Assembly (NCBI RefSeq): GCF_900176375.1
Contig: NZ_FWYF01000003.1
Span: 856,001-920,000 of the forward strand
Length of the DNA stretch: 64,000 nt
From: Reichenbachiella faecimaris
Lineage (GTDB): Bacteria > Bacteroidota > Bacteroidia > Cytophagales > Cyclobacteriaceae
Reading direction: 5' to 3'
Positions 35,963 to 44,051 of this stretch are shown one piece after another (the stretch's first letter is position 1; each line of letters begins with the position of its first letter). The notes beneath the pieces are model-generated. The model worked only from the letters and a program-made list of their open reading frames with translations. It was not told the origin of the DNA and searched no databases. Made by a program: the position numbers and the translations under genes.

Positions 35963-37399
35963 ATGGCAAAACTTATTATAACCGAAAACCCTGAAAAATG
36001 GGACTTGAATTTTGATGGTGTAACCGTGGTGACTCCCACGATTTATTTTGGAGAAGCTGAATATCAATCTAAGAAATTCAAGATCATCAACTTGTGCAAA
36101 TCACACCAATATCAAAGTGTCGGTTACTACGTTTCGCTTTTGGCAGAGGCGCGTGGACACAAGGTAATACCTGAAATAGCCACACTCCAAGATTTTAGAT
36201 TCCCATCTTTGATTAAGGATGATGCTGAAGATTTTGAGGACATGATCAACGAAAGTTTGAAAAATATTCAGGAATCAAAATTTGAATTGAAGGTGTATTT
36301 TGGTCATACAGGGGAATCGGCTTTTAGTCGCTTGGGGGCTTTGATATTTAATTTATATCAGGTGCCAATTGTTCAGGCAGTGTTTGTAAAGAAAGGTAAA
36401 TGGCAGTTGCAGTCTTTGAAGACCTTGCATCTGAATGAGATTGGAGAAAGTGATTTTCCCATGTTGCAAAGGGCACTTCACTTTTATGTGATGGGCAAAA
36501 ATGTAGTACGCAAGAAGTATGCGCGCAAGAAATATGATTTGGCAATATTGCTGAGCCCAGAGGATCAGACCCCACCCTCTTGTCCAAAGGCCATTCAGAA
36601 ATTTATTTCTGCTGCTGAAAAGAAAGGCTTCAATGTGGAGATCATCACCAAAAACGATATTGGCAAACTGGTGCAGTTTGATGCCTTGCTCATTCGGGTG
36701 ACTACCAATGTAAACCATTATACCTATCGCTTCGCGAAAAAGGCGGAATCAGAAGGGTTGGTGGTATTTGACGATCCCAATTCAATATTGAAATGCACAA
36801 ACAAAGTGTATTTACATGAGTTGCTAGTAGCTAACAAGATCAAGGTGCCTAAGTCGCATATCTTGAGAAAGGATCATCAGGAAATACCAGGCGAGTTCAA
36901 CTATCCTTTGGTGATCAAGCAGCCTGATGGTTCCTTTTCGAAAGGCGTGAAAAAGATTGCCAATGAAGAGGAACTGAAACCTGCGCTCAAGGAGCTCTTT
37001 AGTAAATCAGAGCTGTTGATTTTGCAGGAGTTTGTGCCTACTTCTTATGATTGGCGGGTGGGGGTTATTGACGGAAAGCCACTGTATGTGTGTAAATATT
37101 TCATGGCACAGAACCACTGGCAGATCGTAGATTGGAAGAAGAATGGTGAGCATAGAGAAGGCAAAAGTGAGACCATCAAGGTAGAAGATGCGCCTGCTCA
37201 ATTGATTGAAACAGCCATAAAAGCCACCTCGCTTATAGGCAAGGGACTCTATGGTGTAGATGTCAAAGAAATAGACGGGGTTTTTTGCGTCATTGAAGTA
37301 AATGACAACCCCAGTATAGATGCTGGGGTAGAGGACAAAGTCCTCAAAAATGAGTTGTATGCCAGAATAATGGATGCGTATTTAGAAAGATTGAATTGA
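35963..37399 (+). CDS. RimK-type ATP-grasp ligase with N-terminal RLAN-like domain
   Basis: This 478-residue protein has an N-terminal region (about 1-190) of the RimK-like-ATP-grasp N-terminal type (NLCKSHQYQSVGYYVSLLAEARG). The C-terminal ATP-grasp domain spans about 290-470, with ATP- and Mg-binding stretches VIKQPDGSFSKGVKK, ILQEFVPTSYDWRVGVIDGK and CVIEVNDNPSIDAG. ATP-grasp ligases join a carboxylate to an amine through acyl phosphate. RimK itself adds glutamate to ribosomal protein S6, but the substrate here is unknown. The stop is 1 bp before the GCS2 gene, so the genes are translationally coupled. Confidence 0.92.
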   Translation: MAKLIITENPEKWDLNFDGVTVVTPTIYFGEAEYQSKKFKIINLCKSHQYQSVGYYVSLLAEARGHKVIPEIATLQDFRFPSLIKDDAEDFEDMINESLKNIQESKFELKVYFGHTGESAFSRLGALIFNLYQVPIVQAVFVKKGKWQLQSLKTLHLNEIGESDFPMLQRALHFYVMGKNVVRKKYARKKYDLAILLSPEDQTPPSCPKAIQKFISAAEKKGFNVEIITKNDIGKLVQFDALLIRVTTNVNHYTYRFAKKAESEGLVVFDDPNSILKCTNKVYLHELLVANKIKVPKSHILRKDHQEIPGEFNYPLVIKQPDGSFSKGVKKIANEEELKPALKELFSKSELLILQEFVPTSYDWRVGVIDGKPLYVCKYFMAQNHWQIVDWKKNGEHREGKSETIKVEDAPAQLIETAIKATSLIGKGLYGVDVKEIDGVFCVIEVNDNPSIDAGVEDKVLKNELYARIMDAYLERLN

Positions 37400-37400
37400 T

Positions 37401-38657
37401 ATGAATACAAGAATGCACCTGTTTCAGCGCTATGGGATAGAGCTGGAATATATGATCGTAGATATTGATACTTTGGCCATTAGGCCAATCACGGACGATT
37501 TGATCAAAAGCGTACTAGGAGAGTATAGTAATGAAGTAGACCGTGGACTTGTGACTTGGAGTAATGAACTGGTGCTTCATGTCCTCGAATTGAAATGCTC
37601 CAAGCCTGAAGCTGATCTTGTCGCGCTTACTGAAGGTTTTAAAGAGAACATTAAAGACATCAACCAAAAGCTATTGGCCTACAATGCTAAGTTGATGCCG
37701 AGTGCGGCTCATCCATTGATGAATCCAGAGAAGGAGACGTTCTTGTGGCCTCATGACAACAATGAAATTTATGACATCTACAATCGCATTTTCAACTGTA
37801 AAGGACATGGCTGGTCAAATCTACAAAGTACACACCTCAATTTGCCGTTTTACGACGACGAGGAGTTTGCCCGTTTACATGCAGCCATTCGTTTGATATT
37901 ACCAATTCTACCTGGAATAGCGGCCAGTTCACCTATATTGGATGGGCAGCCTACAGGATATTTGGACAAGCGCTTGGATTATTATCAATCCAACCAAAAA
38001 GTGATCCCTGAGATTACTGGCAAGGTGATTCCAGAAAGAGCTTTTTCTAAAAGGCATTATCACAAGATGATTTATGATCCGATCCAATTGGCTGTTGCAC
38101 CTTTTGATGACGAGCATATTTTAGAGCCCGTATGGCTCAATTCGCGAGGTGCCATCGCACGATTCGACAGAGGCTCTATCGAAATCAGATTGTTGGATAT
38201 TCAGGAATGTCCAAAGGCCGATATGGCGATTGTGGCCTTGATTATAGGGATACTAAAGGTATTGACTGCAGAGAAGGTTTCGAGTTTTCATGATCAGCAA
38301 AGCTGGACTGCTGCTGCTTTGAACAGAATGTTCCAGCAGATGATAGTGACCGCAGAAAATACTGTGATTACTAATTCTGACTACTTGAAGGTATTTGGAT
38401 TAGATAAAGAACAAATGACAGCCAAAGAACTTTGGGGTCATTTGTTGGAGTTGGTGAAAGTGCATCATCCGATTTTTATTGGACCTTGGCTTGATGTACT
38501 GCATGAAATACTTGAGGCAGGGACATTGGCTACAAGAATCATGACAGCTTTGGATGGTATTTATACTGAAGAGAATATCAAACTCGTGTATAATGAGCTT
38601 ACAGATTGTTTGTCTAACAATGAAATTTTTGAGTCATGCGTAAAAGAAAAATTATAA
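37401..38657 (+). CDS. GCS2-family carboxylate-amine ligase
   Basis: This 418-residue protein belongs to the glutamate-cysteine ligase family 2 superfamily. The start YGIELEYMIVD and GWSNLQSTHLNLPF (substrate/metal-binding strand) plus SIEIRLLDIQECP are typical. GCS2 enzymes form gamma-glutamyl or other amide bonds with ATP. This one need not use cysteine. The 3' end overlaps the N-formylglutamate-amidohydrolase-like gene by 22 bp. Together with the ATP-grasp ligase it suggests two successive amide-bond steps in one pathway. Confidence 0.92.
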   Translation: MNTRMHLFQRYGIELEYMIVDIDTLAIRPITDDLIKSVLGEYSNEVDRGLVTWSNELVLHVLELKCSKPEADLVALTEGFKENIKDINQKLLAYNAKLMPSAAHPLMNPEKETFLWPHDNNEIYDIYNRIFNCKGHGWSNLQSTHLNLPFYDDEEFARLHAAIRLILPILPGIAASSPILDGQPTGYLDKRLDYYQSNQKVIPEITGKVIPERAFSKRHYHKMIYDPIQLAVAPFDDEHILEPVWLNSRGAIARFDRGSIEIRLLDIQECPKADMAIVALIIGILKVLTAEKVSSFHDQQSWTAAALNRMFQQMIVTAENTVITNSDYLKVFGLDKEQMTAKELWGHLLELVKVHHPIFIGPWLDVLHEILEAGTLATRIMTALDGIYTEENIKLVYNELTDCLSNNEIFESCVKEKL

Positions 38658-39343
38658 TCACGTGTGAGCATGGTGGAAACTATATTCCTCGTGAGTTTAG
38701 GTATTTGTTTATAAAACATGAAAAGGAGTTAAATTCTCATAGGGGGTGGGATATTGGGGCTTTAGAAGTAGCTAAATATATGTCCAGGCACATTCCAGCA
38801 CCGCTTTCCTATCAGCGCGTGTCAAGGCTTTTGGTAGAGTCCAATAGATCACTTCACAATGAAGAGCTATTTTCTCAATATTCCAGAGAATTGGAAAAAC
38901 CCATCAGAAAATATATCCTGAGCAAATACTACCATCCCTATCGCCATGCGATAGAAAAGAATATTAATAGATGTATTGCAGAAGGGCAACTGGTGTTGCA
39001 CTTGTCAGTACATAGCTTTACTCCAGTGCTCAATGGTGTAGAGCGGCAGGTGGATATAGGTTTGCTCTGTGATGAATCTCGATGGTCTGAAATGGAATTT
39101 TGTCAAATGTGGAAAAGACAGATTGAGCAGCTACTCCCACAAAAATTGGTGATGGTCAACGTACCTTATAATGGGGCAGATGATGGATTTACTACTTATT
39201 TGAGAAACCAGTTTCCTGCCGATAAATATTTGGGAATCGAGATAGAGATCAACCAGAAGTACGTAGGTCAGGAGGAGATGTCAATTGTCAGATCCGCACT
39301 ATCCAATAGCTTGATTATTTCAGAGGATCTGGTGGAGGAATAA
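38636..39343 (+). CDS. N-formylglutamate amidohydrolase-like hydrolase
   Basis: This 235-residue FGase-family protein shows the zinc/substrate motifs TCEHGGNYIP, HRGWDIGA, HLSVHSFTP and a C-terminal GIEIEINQKY. FGases hydrolyse N-acyl-glutamate-type amides. With GCS2 and ATP-grasp partners it may act on, or proofread, the operon product. Its ATG lies 22 bp inside the end of the GCS2 gene. A 12-bp perfect terminator-like hairpin follows. Confidence 0.9.
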   Translation: MRKRKIIITCEHGGNYIPREFRYLFIKHEKELNSHRGWDIGALEVAKYMSRHIPAPLSYQRVSRLLVESNRSLHNEELFSQYSRELEKPIRKYILSKYYHPYRHAIEKNINRCIAEGQLVLHLSVHSFTPVLNGVERQVDIGLLCDESRWSEMEFCQMWKRQIEQLLPQKLVMVNVPYNGADDGFTTYLRNQFPADKYLGIEIEINQKYVGQEEMSIVRSALSNSLIISEDLVEE

Positions 39344-39344
39344 G

Positions 39345-39380
39345 AACAATAGGCATAGCATGGATCAATGCCTATTGTTT
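39345..39380. terminator. hairpin between convergent genes
   Basis: A perfect 12-bp stem (AACAATAGGCAT / ATGCCTATTGTT) has an 11-nt loop but only a short T tail. It probably terminates both the amide-ligase operon and the converging M56 gene. Confidence 0.6.
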
Positions 39381-39394
39381 ATGAAGTGAAGGGA

Positions 39395-40645
39395 TTAGCC
39401 TCTGAGTTTAAAAGAAACTGGCATAATCATTCTGACTTTTACAGGCTTGTCGTCTACTAATCCTGGCGTCCATTTAGCTGCTGTTTTCATTACCCTAACT
39501 GCCTCGGCATCACAACCAGCCCCAATCCCTTTTATGGATTTCACGTCTGTGATGTCACCTTTTTCATTGACAATGAACTGCACAAAAACGCGCCCCTCAA
39601 TGCCATCTTTTCTGGCCTGAGTAGGGTATTCCATGGTTTCTGCTACCCATTGATAAAAGGCAGTCATCCCACCATTAGGACCAGGTTGTACATCCACCAT
39701 GTCATAAACGCCATCCATGCCTTCTGCTTTTTTTACTGAGGAAGTTTGGGCCTGAGCGATAGCTGTAGCGGCTGCTTGATCATCCATGCTACTGAGCTGT
39801 TCGGCGGCATCTTCACATCCAAATACTATCACGAGTGCCAGTCCAAGCACGAAGGGTACAATTTGTTTGATTTTCATAATTTGATTGTTTTGTTGATTTA
39901 TCATTTTAATTCTTTTAAGTGTTGATGATGTATAAAAGGCATGTGCCAGTACGAAACCACTCTTTTTGATTGCATGGCTCGCTAAGGTTTGCACATAAGT
40001 TTTTTTGTTCATGAGGTTAATGGCTTTGGCGTCGGCCAAATATTCATGATTAGTTCTTGCCAGTTTTTTTACTAGTAGAAAAATGGGATTGATCCATAGA
40101 ATGACACTTAGGATTTCAAGAATCAGAATATCCAGCGAATGTTTTTCCCTCGCATGGATCACCTCATGTGATAGAATTATATCTCTCTCACCCTCATCCA
40201 ATTGATCCCCTAGGTAGATGGTATCCCAAAAGGTGTAGGCCTCAGAGCTATTTTTGAGCGAATACAAATGGTAGCCTTGCTGGGTAATGGATTGCCTGCG
40301 CGCAATTAATAGGGGAACTGCTTTTCTTACGATTCTGAATAGTAAAAGTGCCACAATAACTATATAGACATATAGCCAAAGGGCATAAGGAATGAAAATT
40401 GAAGCTGCTTCTGTAGCATTTAGCTCTAATGTTTCTAATATGATGGTTCCTGCTACCAGATTGGAAGGAACACCTGCTACCCTGAATTGTATCATGGGCA
40501 ATAGGAGTGACAGAAAAACACTGCCCAGTAAGTAAAAACGATTGAACACAAAGGCTTTTTCTTGTTTGAGTGCCAGTAGATAGAATAGACTGAAAGCACC
40601 TAGCGCAAAGCCTGATTCTAATAAATAATTGAAAATACTATTCAT
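39395..40645 (-). CDS. M56 (BlaR1-like) metallopeptidase with TonB C-terminal domain
   Basis: This 416-residue membrane protein has several N-terminal helices (about 4-20, 30-48, 80-105) and the M56 motif LSHEVIHAREKH (HExxH zinc site). ILWINPIFLLVKK and HEYLADAKAI follow. The cytosolic BlaR1-type penicillin sensor is absent. A periplasmic TonB-like domain (about 325-416, VFVQFIVNEKGDITDVKSIKG, AKWTPGLVDDKPVKVRMIMPVSF) ends the protein. The ATG at 40645 gives MNSIFNYLLESG; ten upstream codons are ignored. It overlaps the BlaI gene by 8 bp. In this family, sensing by the membrane peptidase leads to cleavage of BlaI. The signal is unknown. Confidence 0.9.
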   Translation of the reverse strand: MNSIFNYLLESGFALGAFSLFYLLALKQEKAFVFNRFYLLGSVFLSLLLPMIQFRVAGVPSNLVAGTIILETLELNATEAASIFIPYALWLYVYIVIVALLLFRIVRKAVPLLIARRQSITQQGYHLYSLKNSSEAYTFWDTIYLGDQLDEGERDIILSHEVIHAREKHSLDILILEILSVILWINPIFLLVKKLARTNHEYLADAKAINLMNKKTYVQTLASHAIKKSGFVLAHAFYTSSTLKRIKMINQQNNQIMKIKQIVPFVLGLALVIVFGCEDAAEQLSSMDDQAAATAIAQAQTSSVKKAEGMDGVYDMVDVQPGPNGGMTAFYQWVAETMEYPTQARKDGIEGRVFVQFIVNEKGDITDVKSIKGIGAGCDAEAVRVMKTAAKWTPGLVDDKPVKVRMIMPVSFKLRG

Positions 40646-41015
40646 GACCAGTGGGGTTTGAGTCTTTTTTGGCAATGGTTATCAATTCATTCAATTCGTT
40701 CACATCCAAATTGTTTTCCTCGGCAAAAAAGGAGACGAGATTTTTAAAAGATCCGCCAAAATAGCCGTCCATGAAGTTGGATAAATAAAACTTGGAGTAG
40801 TCTTTTTTGGCAATGATTGGGAAGTACTCGTAGGTCTTGCCGTATGCTTTGTGTGAAACAAACTCTTTTGTTTCCAAAATTCTCACAATAGTAGATACCG
40901 TGTTATAGGCGGGCTTTGGGTCAGGCAGTTTGGCAATGATGTCGTGCACCACCCCACGCTCTATTTGCCATAAGGCCTTCATCACTTGTTCTTCTGCTTT
41001 TGTTAGTTCTTTCAT
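40638..41015 (-). CDS. BlaI/MecI-family transcriptional repressor
   Basis: This 125-residue winged-helix repressor starts MKELTKAEEQVMKALWQIE and contains the family cleavage/dimer region (PAYNTVSTIVRILETKEFV). The frame is open 37 codons upstream, but without BlaI similarity. The ATG at 41015 fits the family length and follows an inverted-repeat operator. It is paired with the overlapping M56 peptidase gene, as in bla/mec sensor systems, though no beta-lactamase is nearby. Confidence 0.93.
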   Translation of the reverse strand: MKELTKAEEQVMKALWQIERGVVHDIIAKLPDPKPAYNTVSTIVRILETKEFVSHKAYGKTYEYFPIIAKKDYSKFYLSNFMDGYFGGSFKNLVSFFAEENNLDVNELNELITIAKKDSNPTGHE

Positions 41016-41038
41016 AATGCTCAAATTGTAACGTAATG

Positions 41039-41062
41039 TTATAACTAAATAATTAGTTGTAA
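41039..41062. promoter_or_regulatory. inverted repeat, candidate BlaI operator
   Basis: The arms TTATAACTAA and TTAGTTGTAA (one mismatch) surround a 4-bp centre and lie about 24 bp before the repressor ATG on its own strand. BlaI-family proteins bind ACA/TGT-type dyads and usually repress their own operon, so this is a fitting autoregulatory site. Confidence 0.5.
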
Positions 41063-41134
41063 AACTAAAATGATAATTATTTAACTGTAAAATTCTTTTT
41101 ATTAGCTTGATTTGCCTGAAAGGCAATTTTCAGC

Positions 41135-41175
41135 AAACTAACCATAATGCAACTTTATTGCGTTATGGTTAGTTT
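41135..41175. promoter_or_regulatory. Fur-family operator over the regulator's own promoter
   Basis: A 41-bp dyad has 18-bp arms (AAACTAACCATAATGCAA / TTGCGTTATGGTTAGTTT, one mismatch) around CTTTA. Its core TGCAA-N5-TTGCG matches the two sites before the TonB receptor. The -7-like TAGTTTTG at 41170-41177 overlaps its right arm. Confidence 0.7.
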
Positions 41176-41182
41176 TGCACTT

Positions 41183-41614
41183 ATGGAAGCAATGAAAAGA
41201 CAAGAGATTCTTAAGAAGCATAGCCTTCGGATTACCGATTGTAGGCTAGAGGTGTTGGACTATTTTATTAAGCACGAAAGAGCTTTGTCTCAGAAGGATC
41301 TGGAAGATGCGCTAACAACTTATGATCGAGTGACTCTTTATCGTACGCTTCATAGTTTTATAGACAGCGGGGTCTTGCATAAGATCCCCAATGATAACGG
41401 CATTGCTTCTTATGGTATATGCTTTGATACTTGTAGCCCAGATTCACATCAGCATGATCATGTTCATTTTAAATGTACCTCCTGTGGCCAACTGGAGTGT
41501 GTAGAGGAGCATATACACTTACCAGCTTTCAATCTGCCAAAGAATTATAAAGCGCAGTCTGTTGATATCATTGTCAACGGCTTGTGTGGCAATTGCAGCC
41601 TCACATCCAAATAG
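41183..41614 (+). CDS. Fur-family metalloregulator (Zur-like candidate)
   Basis: This 143-residue regulator (ATG 41183; ATG 41192 is equally possible) has an N-terminal winged helix (ILKKHSLRITDCRLEVLDYF, TYDRVTLYRTLHSFID). The C-terminal metal-binding dimerisation domain has HQHDHVHFKCTSCGQLECVEEHIH and a terminal CGNC. The two CxxC pairs are a structural-zinc feature of many Fur/Zur proteins. The longer open frame back to 41147 runs through the operator and is not credible. With metal bound it would repress its own gene and the adjacent TonB receptor. Zinc is the most likely metal by context, but Fur, Mur or PerR types cannot be excluded by eye. Confidence 0.9.
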   Translation: MEAMKRQEILKKHSLRITDCRLEVLDYFIKHERALSQKDLEDALTTYDRVTLYRTLHSFIDSGVLHKIPNDNGIASYGICFDTCSPDSHQHDHVHFKCTSCGQLECVEEHIHLPAFNLPKNYKAQSVDIIVNGLCGNCSLTSK

Positions 41615-41660
41615 TTCACCATTCGAATGTAATAGATTGCCATCCATCAAAACCCACATA

Positions 41661-41693
41661 TTTATTTATGCAATGATGTTGCATAAATAAATT
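41661..41693. promoter_or_regulatory. TonB-receptor operator 1
   Basis: Perfect 14-bp arms (ATTTATTTATGCAA / TTGCATAAATAAAT) surround TGATG. It covers the -33 element TTG at 41680-41682. Confidence 0.75.
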
Positions 41694-41708
41694 TCAATCT
41701 TATATTTG
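41680..41708 (+). promoter_or_regulatory. promoter of the TonB receptor
   Basis: TTG (41680-41682), an 18-bp spacer and TATATTTG (41701-41708) fit the Bacteroidota TTG/TAnnTTTG consensus and give a leader of about 20 nt to the ATG at 41735. Both ends overlap Fur-family operators. Confidence 0.6.
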
Positions 41709-41722
41709 CAACATCATTGCAT
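41706..41722. promoter_or_regulatory. TonB-receptor operator 2
   Basis: The core TGCAACATCATTGCA at 41707-41721 is the reverse complement of the operator 1 core (TGCAATGATGTTGCA). It overlaps the -7 element and the likely transcription start. Confidence 0.7.
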
Positions 41723-41734
41723 TTAATAAACGAC

Positions 41735-43993
41735 ATGAATAAGCTTTTTTTTACCCTAATATTCTTTTACTCCTCCATAGCCTTGGGACAGACCTTCAAG
41801 GGTCAGGTCAAAAATGCAGATACGGATGAGCCTATTGCCTATGCCAATGTGTACATAGAAGAAACTCAGAGTGGTACCCGTACGAATGAATCTGGATATT
41901 TCAAGGTAGATGTTTCTATTCTTACCAAAATGACTTTACAGATATCGTACATGGGATATCAGACATTGGTTCAGCACGTAGATATTGAGAATCTGGAAAA
42001 CAATTTATTTCTACTTGAGCCTTCCCATTTGCAGCTGGATGAGGTAGTAGTGGCCGTACCTGGTGGCAAACTGGGCAGTGAAAATGTCGTCAGCATTGAG
42101 CAACAGTCTATGGTGGATTTGAATTTTAGCTCTCCACCTACTTTGGCCATGGCCATCACCCAAATACCTGGTGTGGAGCAAATCAGTACGGGTTCTGGAA
42201 TAGGAAAACCAGTAATTCGAGGCCTTACGGGAAACCGCATCGTGGTTTATTCACAAAATACGCGTTTAGAAAATCAGCAGTTTGGTGGCGAACATGGGCT
42301 GGGAGAAAATGCCTTGGGTATAGAAAGGGTAGAGGTGGTAAAAGGGCCAGCCTCACTACTATATGGCGCAGATGCACTAGGAGGTGTGCTTTATTTGATT
42401 GATGAGCGCTACACCCAGGAAAATAGGATAGAAGGATTTGCTGCCTCAGGATATACTTCAAATACAAAAGGTCTTAAAAGCAGCTTGGGATTCAAAATGA
42501 ACAAAAATCGAATCAAGTGGAATTTGTTTGGGGCTTATGGCAATCATGCAGATTATCAAATACCAAATGATCAGAGGGTAGTCAATACCCGATTCAATGA
42601 TATTTCTATTAAATCTGCGCTGGGCTATCATAGAAAAAACTGGGTGGGAAATATCAGATATAGCTTCTTGAAAAATAATATTGGAATCCCTGAAGAGGCG
42701 GCATATACAAGTGAAGTGGAACGAGAAATGGAATCTCCTTATCAGGAAATTGGCCAGCATATCATTAGCTTTGAAAACACCTTTTATTTGGGAGAAAATG
42801 AAATCAGTGCCATTCTTGGCTTCACGAGCAATCGCAGAAAGGAATTTGAAGAGCATCACGAGCATGAGGAAGAAGAGGAGGAAGAAGAACATGAGGAGCA
42901 TGAAGAAGGTGAAGTGGCGCTGGAGATGTTATTAAACACTTTTACCTACAACCTGAAAAGCAAATTTGAACTGTCTTCTCATAAAACCTTCCTTACTACT
43001 GGTCTGCAAGGCATGTATCAGACCAATGAAAATTTTGGAGAAGAAATTCTGATACCTGACGCACATACCTTTGACTTAGGAATTTATTCTGTAATCAATC
43101 ACAGCTCAGCCAACGATTTCGAATGGCAGGGTGGTTTAAGGTTTGATATCCGTAAACTGGATACAGAAACAATGAGTACTCATGATGGGAGTATTCCAGA
43201 ATTCAACCAAACTTTTGCTGGATTCAATGGCTCCTTTGGCGTGTCCAAAACTTGGAATCAGTTGACCTTGAAAACGAATCTGTCGTCTGGCTTTCGTCCA
43301 CCAAATACTGCTGAACTACTTTCAGATGGCGTACACCACGGGTCGCTTCGATACGAAAGAGGTAATCGTGAGCTGAACAGTGAAAGGGCCGTACAAGCTG
43401 ACCTGACTTTTGAGCTGAATTCAGAGCACTTTCATGTGGGCTTGAGTCCTTTTTATAACTACATCAATCAGTATATTTATTTACAACCGGGCTTACAGGT
43501 GATTGATGATTTTCCCGTATTCGACTATGATCAAACCAATGCCAAATTGTATGGAGGGGAGATCAGTCTGCATTATCACCCACATCAAATTCACTGGTTG
43601 CATATCGAAAGTAGCTGGAGCAGTGTGACTGCTGAAGACGAAAATGGCGATGCCTTACCACTTATTCCAGCCAATCGACTAAGTAGCAAAGTCAAGGCTG
43701 AATTCAACCAAGATGGCTGGATTGAATTCAAAAATATTTTCATAGAACATGTATATAAATTTGATCAGGATCGGGTGGGATTGGACGAAACGCCAACTGA
43801 TAGTTATGGTCTGCTTCATGCTGGTATCAATATTGAGTTTCCTTTTCAAAAAGGAGGTTTAGTATGGCAAATTGGGGTGAATAACATCCTGGACAATGAA
43901 TACATTGATCACCTCTCCAGACTCAAGAGCCACGGAATTTATAATCCAGGAAGAAATTTTAGTTTTTCACTTCGCTGGAATTGGGGTGGTTGA
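41735..43993 (+). CDS. TonB-dependent receptor with His/Glu-rich metal-binding loop (ZnuD-like)
   Basis: This 752-residue outer-membrane receptor has a signal peptide (MNKLFFTLIFFYSSIALGQ). A carboxypeptidase-regulatory-like domain (about 20-105) is followed by a plug domain (about 115-225: IPGVEQISTGSG, PVIRGLTGNRIVVY, VEVVKGPASLLYGADALGGV) and a beta-barrel ending in an aromatic residue-rich strand. A striking loop near 372-395 reads HHEHEEEEEEEEHEEHEEGE. The ATG at 41735 is chosen over the TTG at 41717, which lies in the operator. The His/Glu loop and flanking Fur-family operators suggest zinc (or another divalent metal) uptake, as with ZnuD receptors. Confidence 0.9.
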   Translation: MNKLFFTLIFFYSSIALGQTFKGQVKNADTDEPIAYANVYIEETQSGTRTNESGYFKVDVSILTKMTLQISYMGYQTLVQHVDIENLENNLFLLEPSHLQLDEVVVAVPGGKLGSENVVSIEQQSMVDLNFSSPPTLAMAITQIPGVEQISTGSGIGKPVIRGLTGNRIVVYSQNTRLENQQFGGEHGLGENALGIERVEVVKGPASLLYGADALGGVLYLIDERYTQENRIEGFAASGYTSNTKGLKSSLGFKMNKNRIKWNLFGAYGNHADYQIPNDQRVVNTRFNDISIKSALGYHRKNWVGNIRYSFLKNNIGIPEEAAYTSEVEREMESPYQEIGQHIISFENTFYLGENEISAILGFTSNRRKEFEEHHEHEEEEEEEEHEEHEEGEVALEMLLNTFTYNLKSKFELSSHKTFLTTGLQGMYQTNENFGEEILIPDAHTFDLGIYSVINHSSANDFEWQGGLRFDIRKLDTETMSTHDGSIPEFNQTFAGFNGSFGVSKTWNQLTLKTNLSSGFRPPNTAELLSDGVHHGSLRYERGNRELNSERAVQADLTFELNSEHFHVGLSPFYNYINQYIYLQPGLQVIDDFPVFDYDQTNAKLYGGEISLHYHPHQIHWLHIESSWSSVTAEDENGDALPLIPANRLSSKVKAEFNQDGWIEFKNIFIEHVYKFDQDRVGLDETPTDSYGLLHAGINIEFPFQKGGLVWQIGVNNILDNEYIDHLSRLKSHGIYNPGRNFSFSLRWNWGG

Positions 43994-44051
43994 CTTTAGT
44001 TAATAATTCAAATCGCACTTTTTCTAAACGCATTTCCTTATTTTCGATCCT

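Noticed and set aside
41111..41128. TTGCCT-GAA-AGGCAA hairpin with T4 as terminator
   Set aside because: It sits between two divergent gene starts, so no transcript would end there. It could be incidental.
41147..41182. Longer start for the Fur-family gene (MQLYCVMVSFAL...)
   Set aside because: These codons run through the operator and the -7 element, and have no similarity to Fur N-termini. ATG 41183 or 41192 fits better.
42846..42917. His/Glu-rich stretch as a tandem repeat or assembly artefact
   Set aside because: It is in frame with no exact repeat unit, and makes sense as a metal-binding loop.
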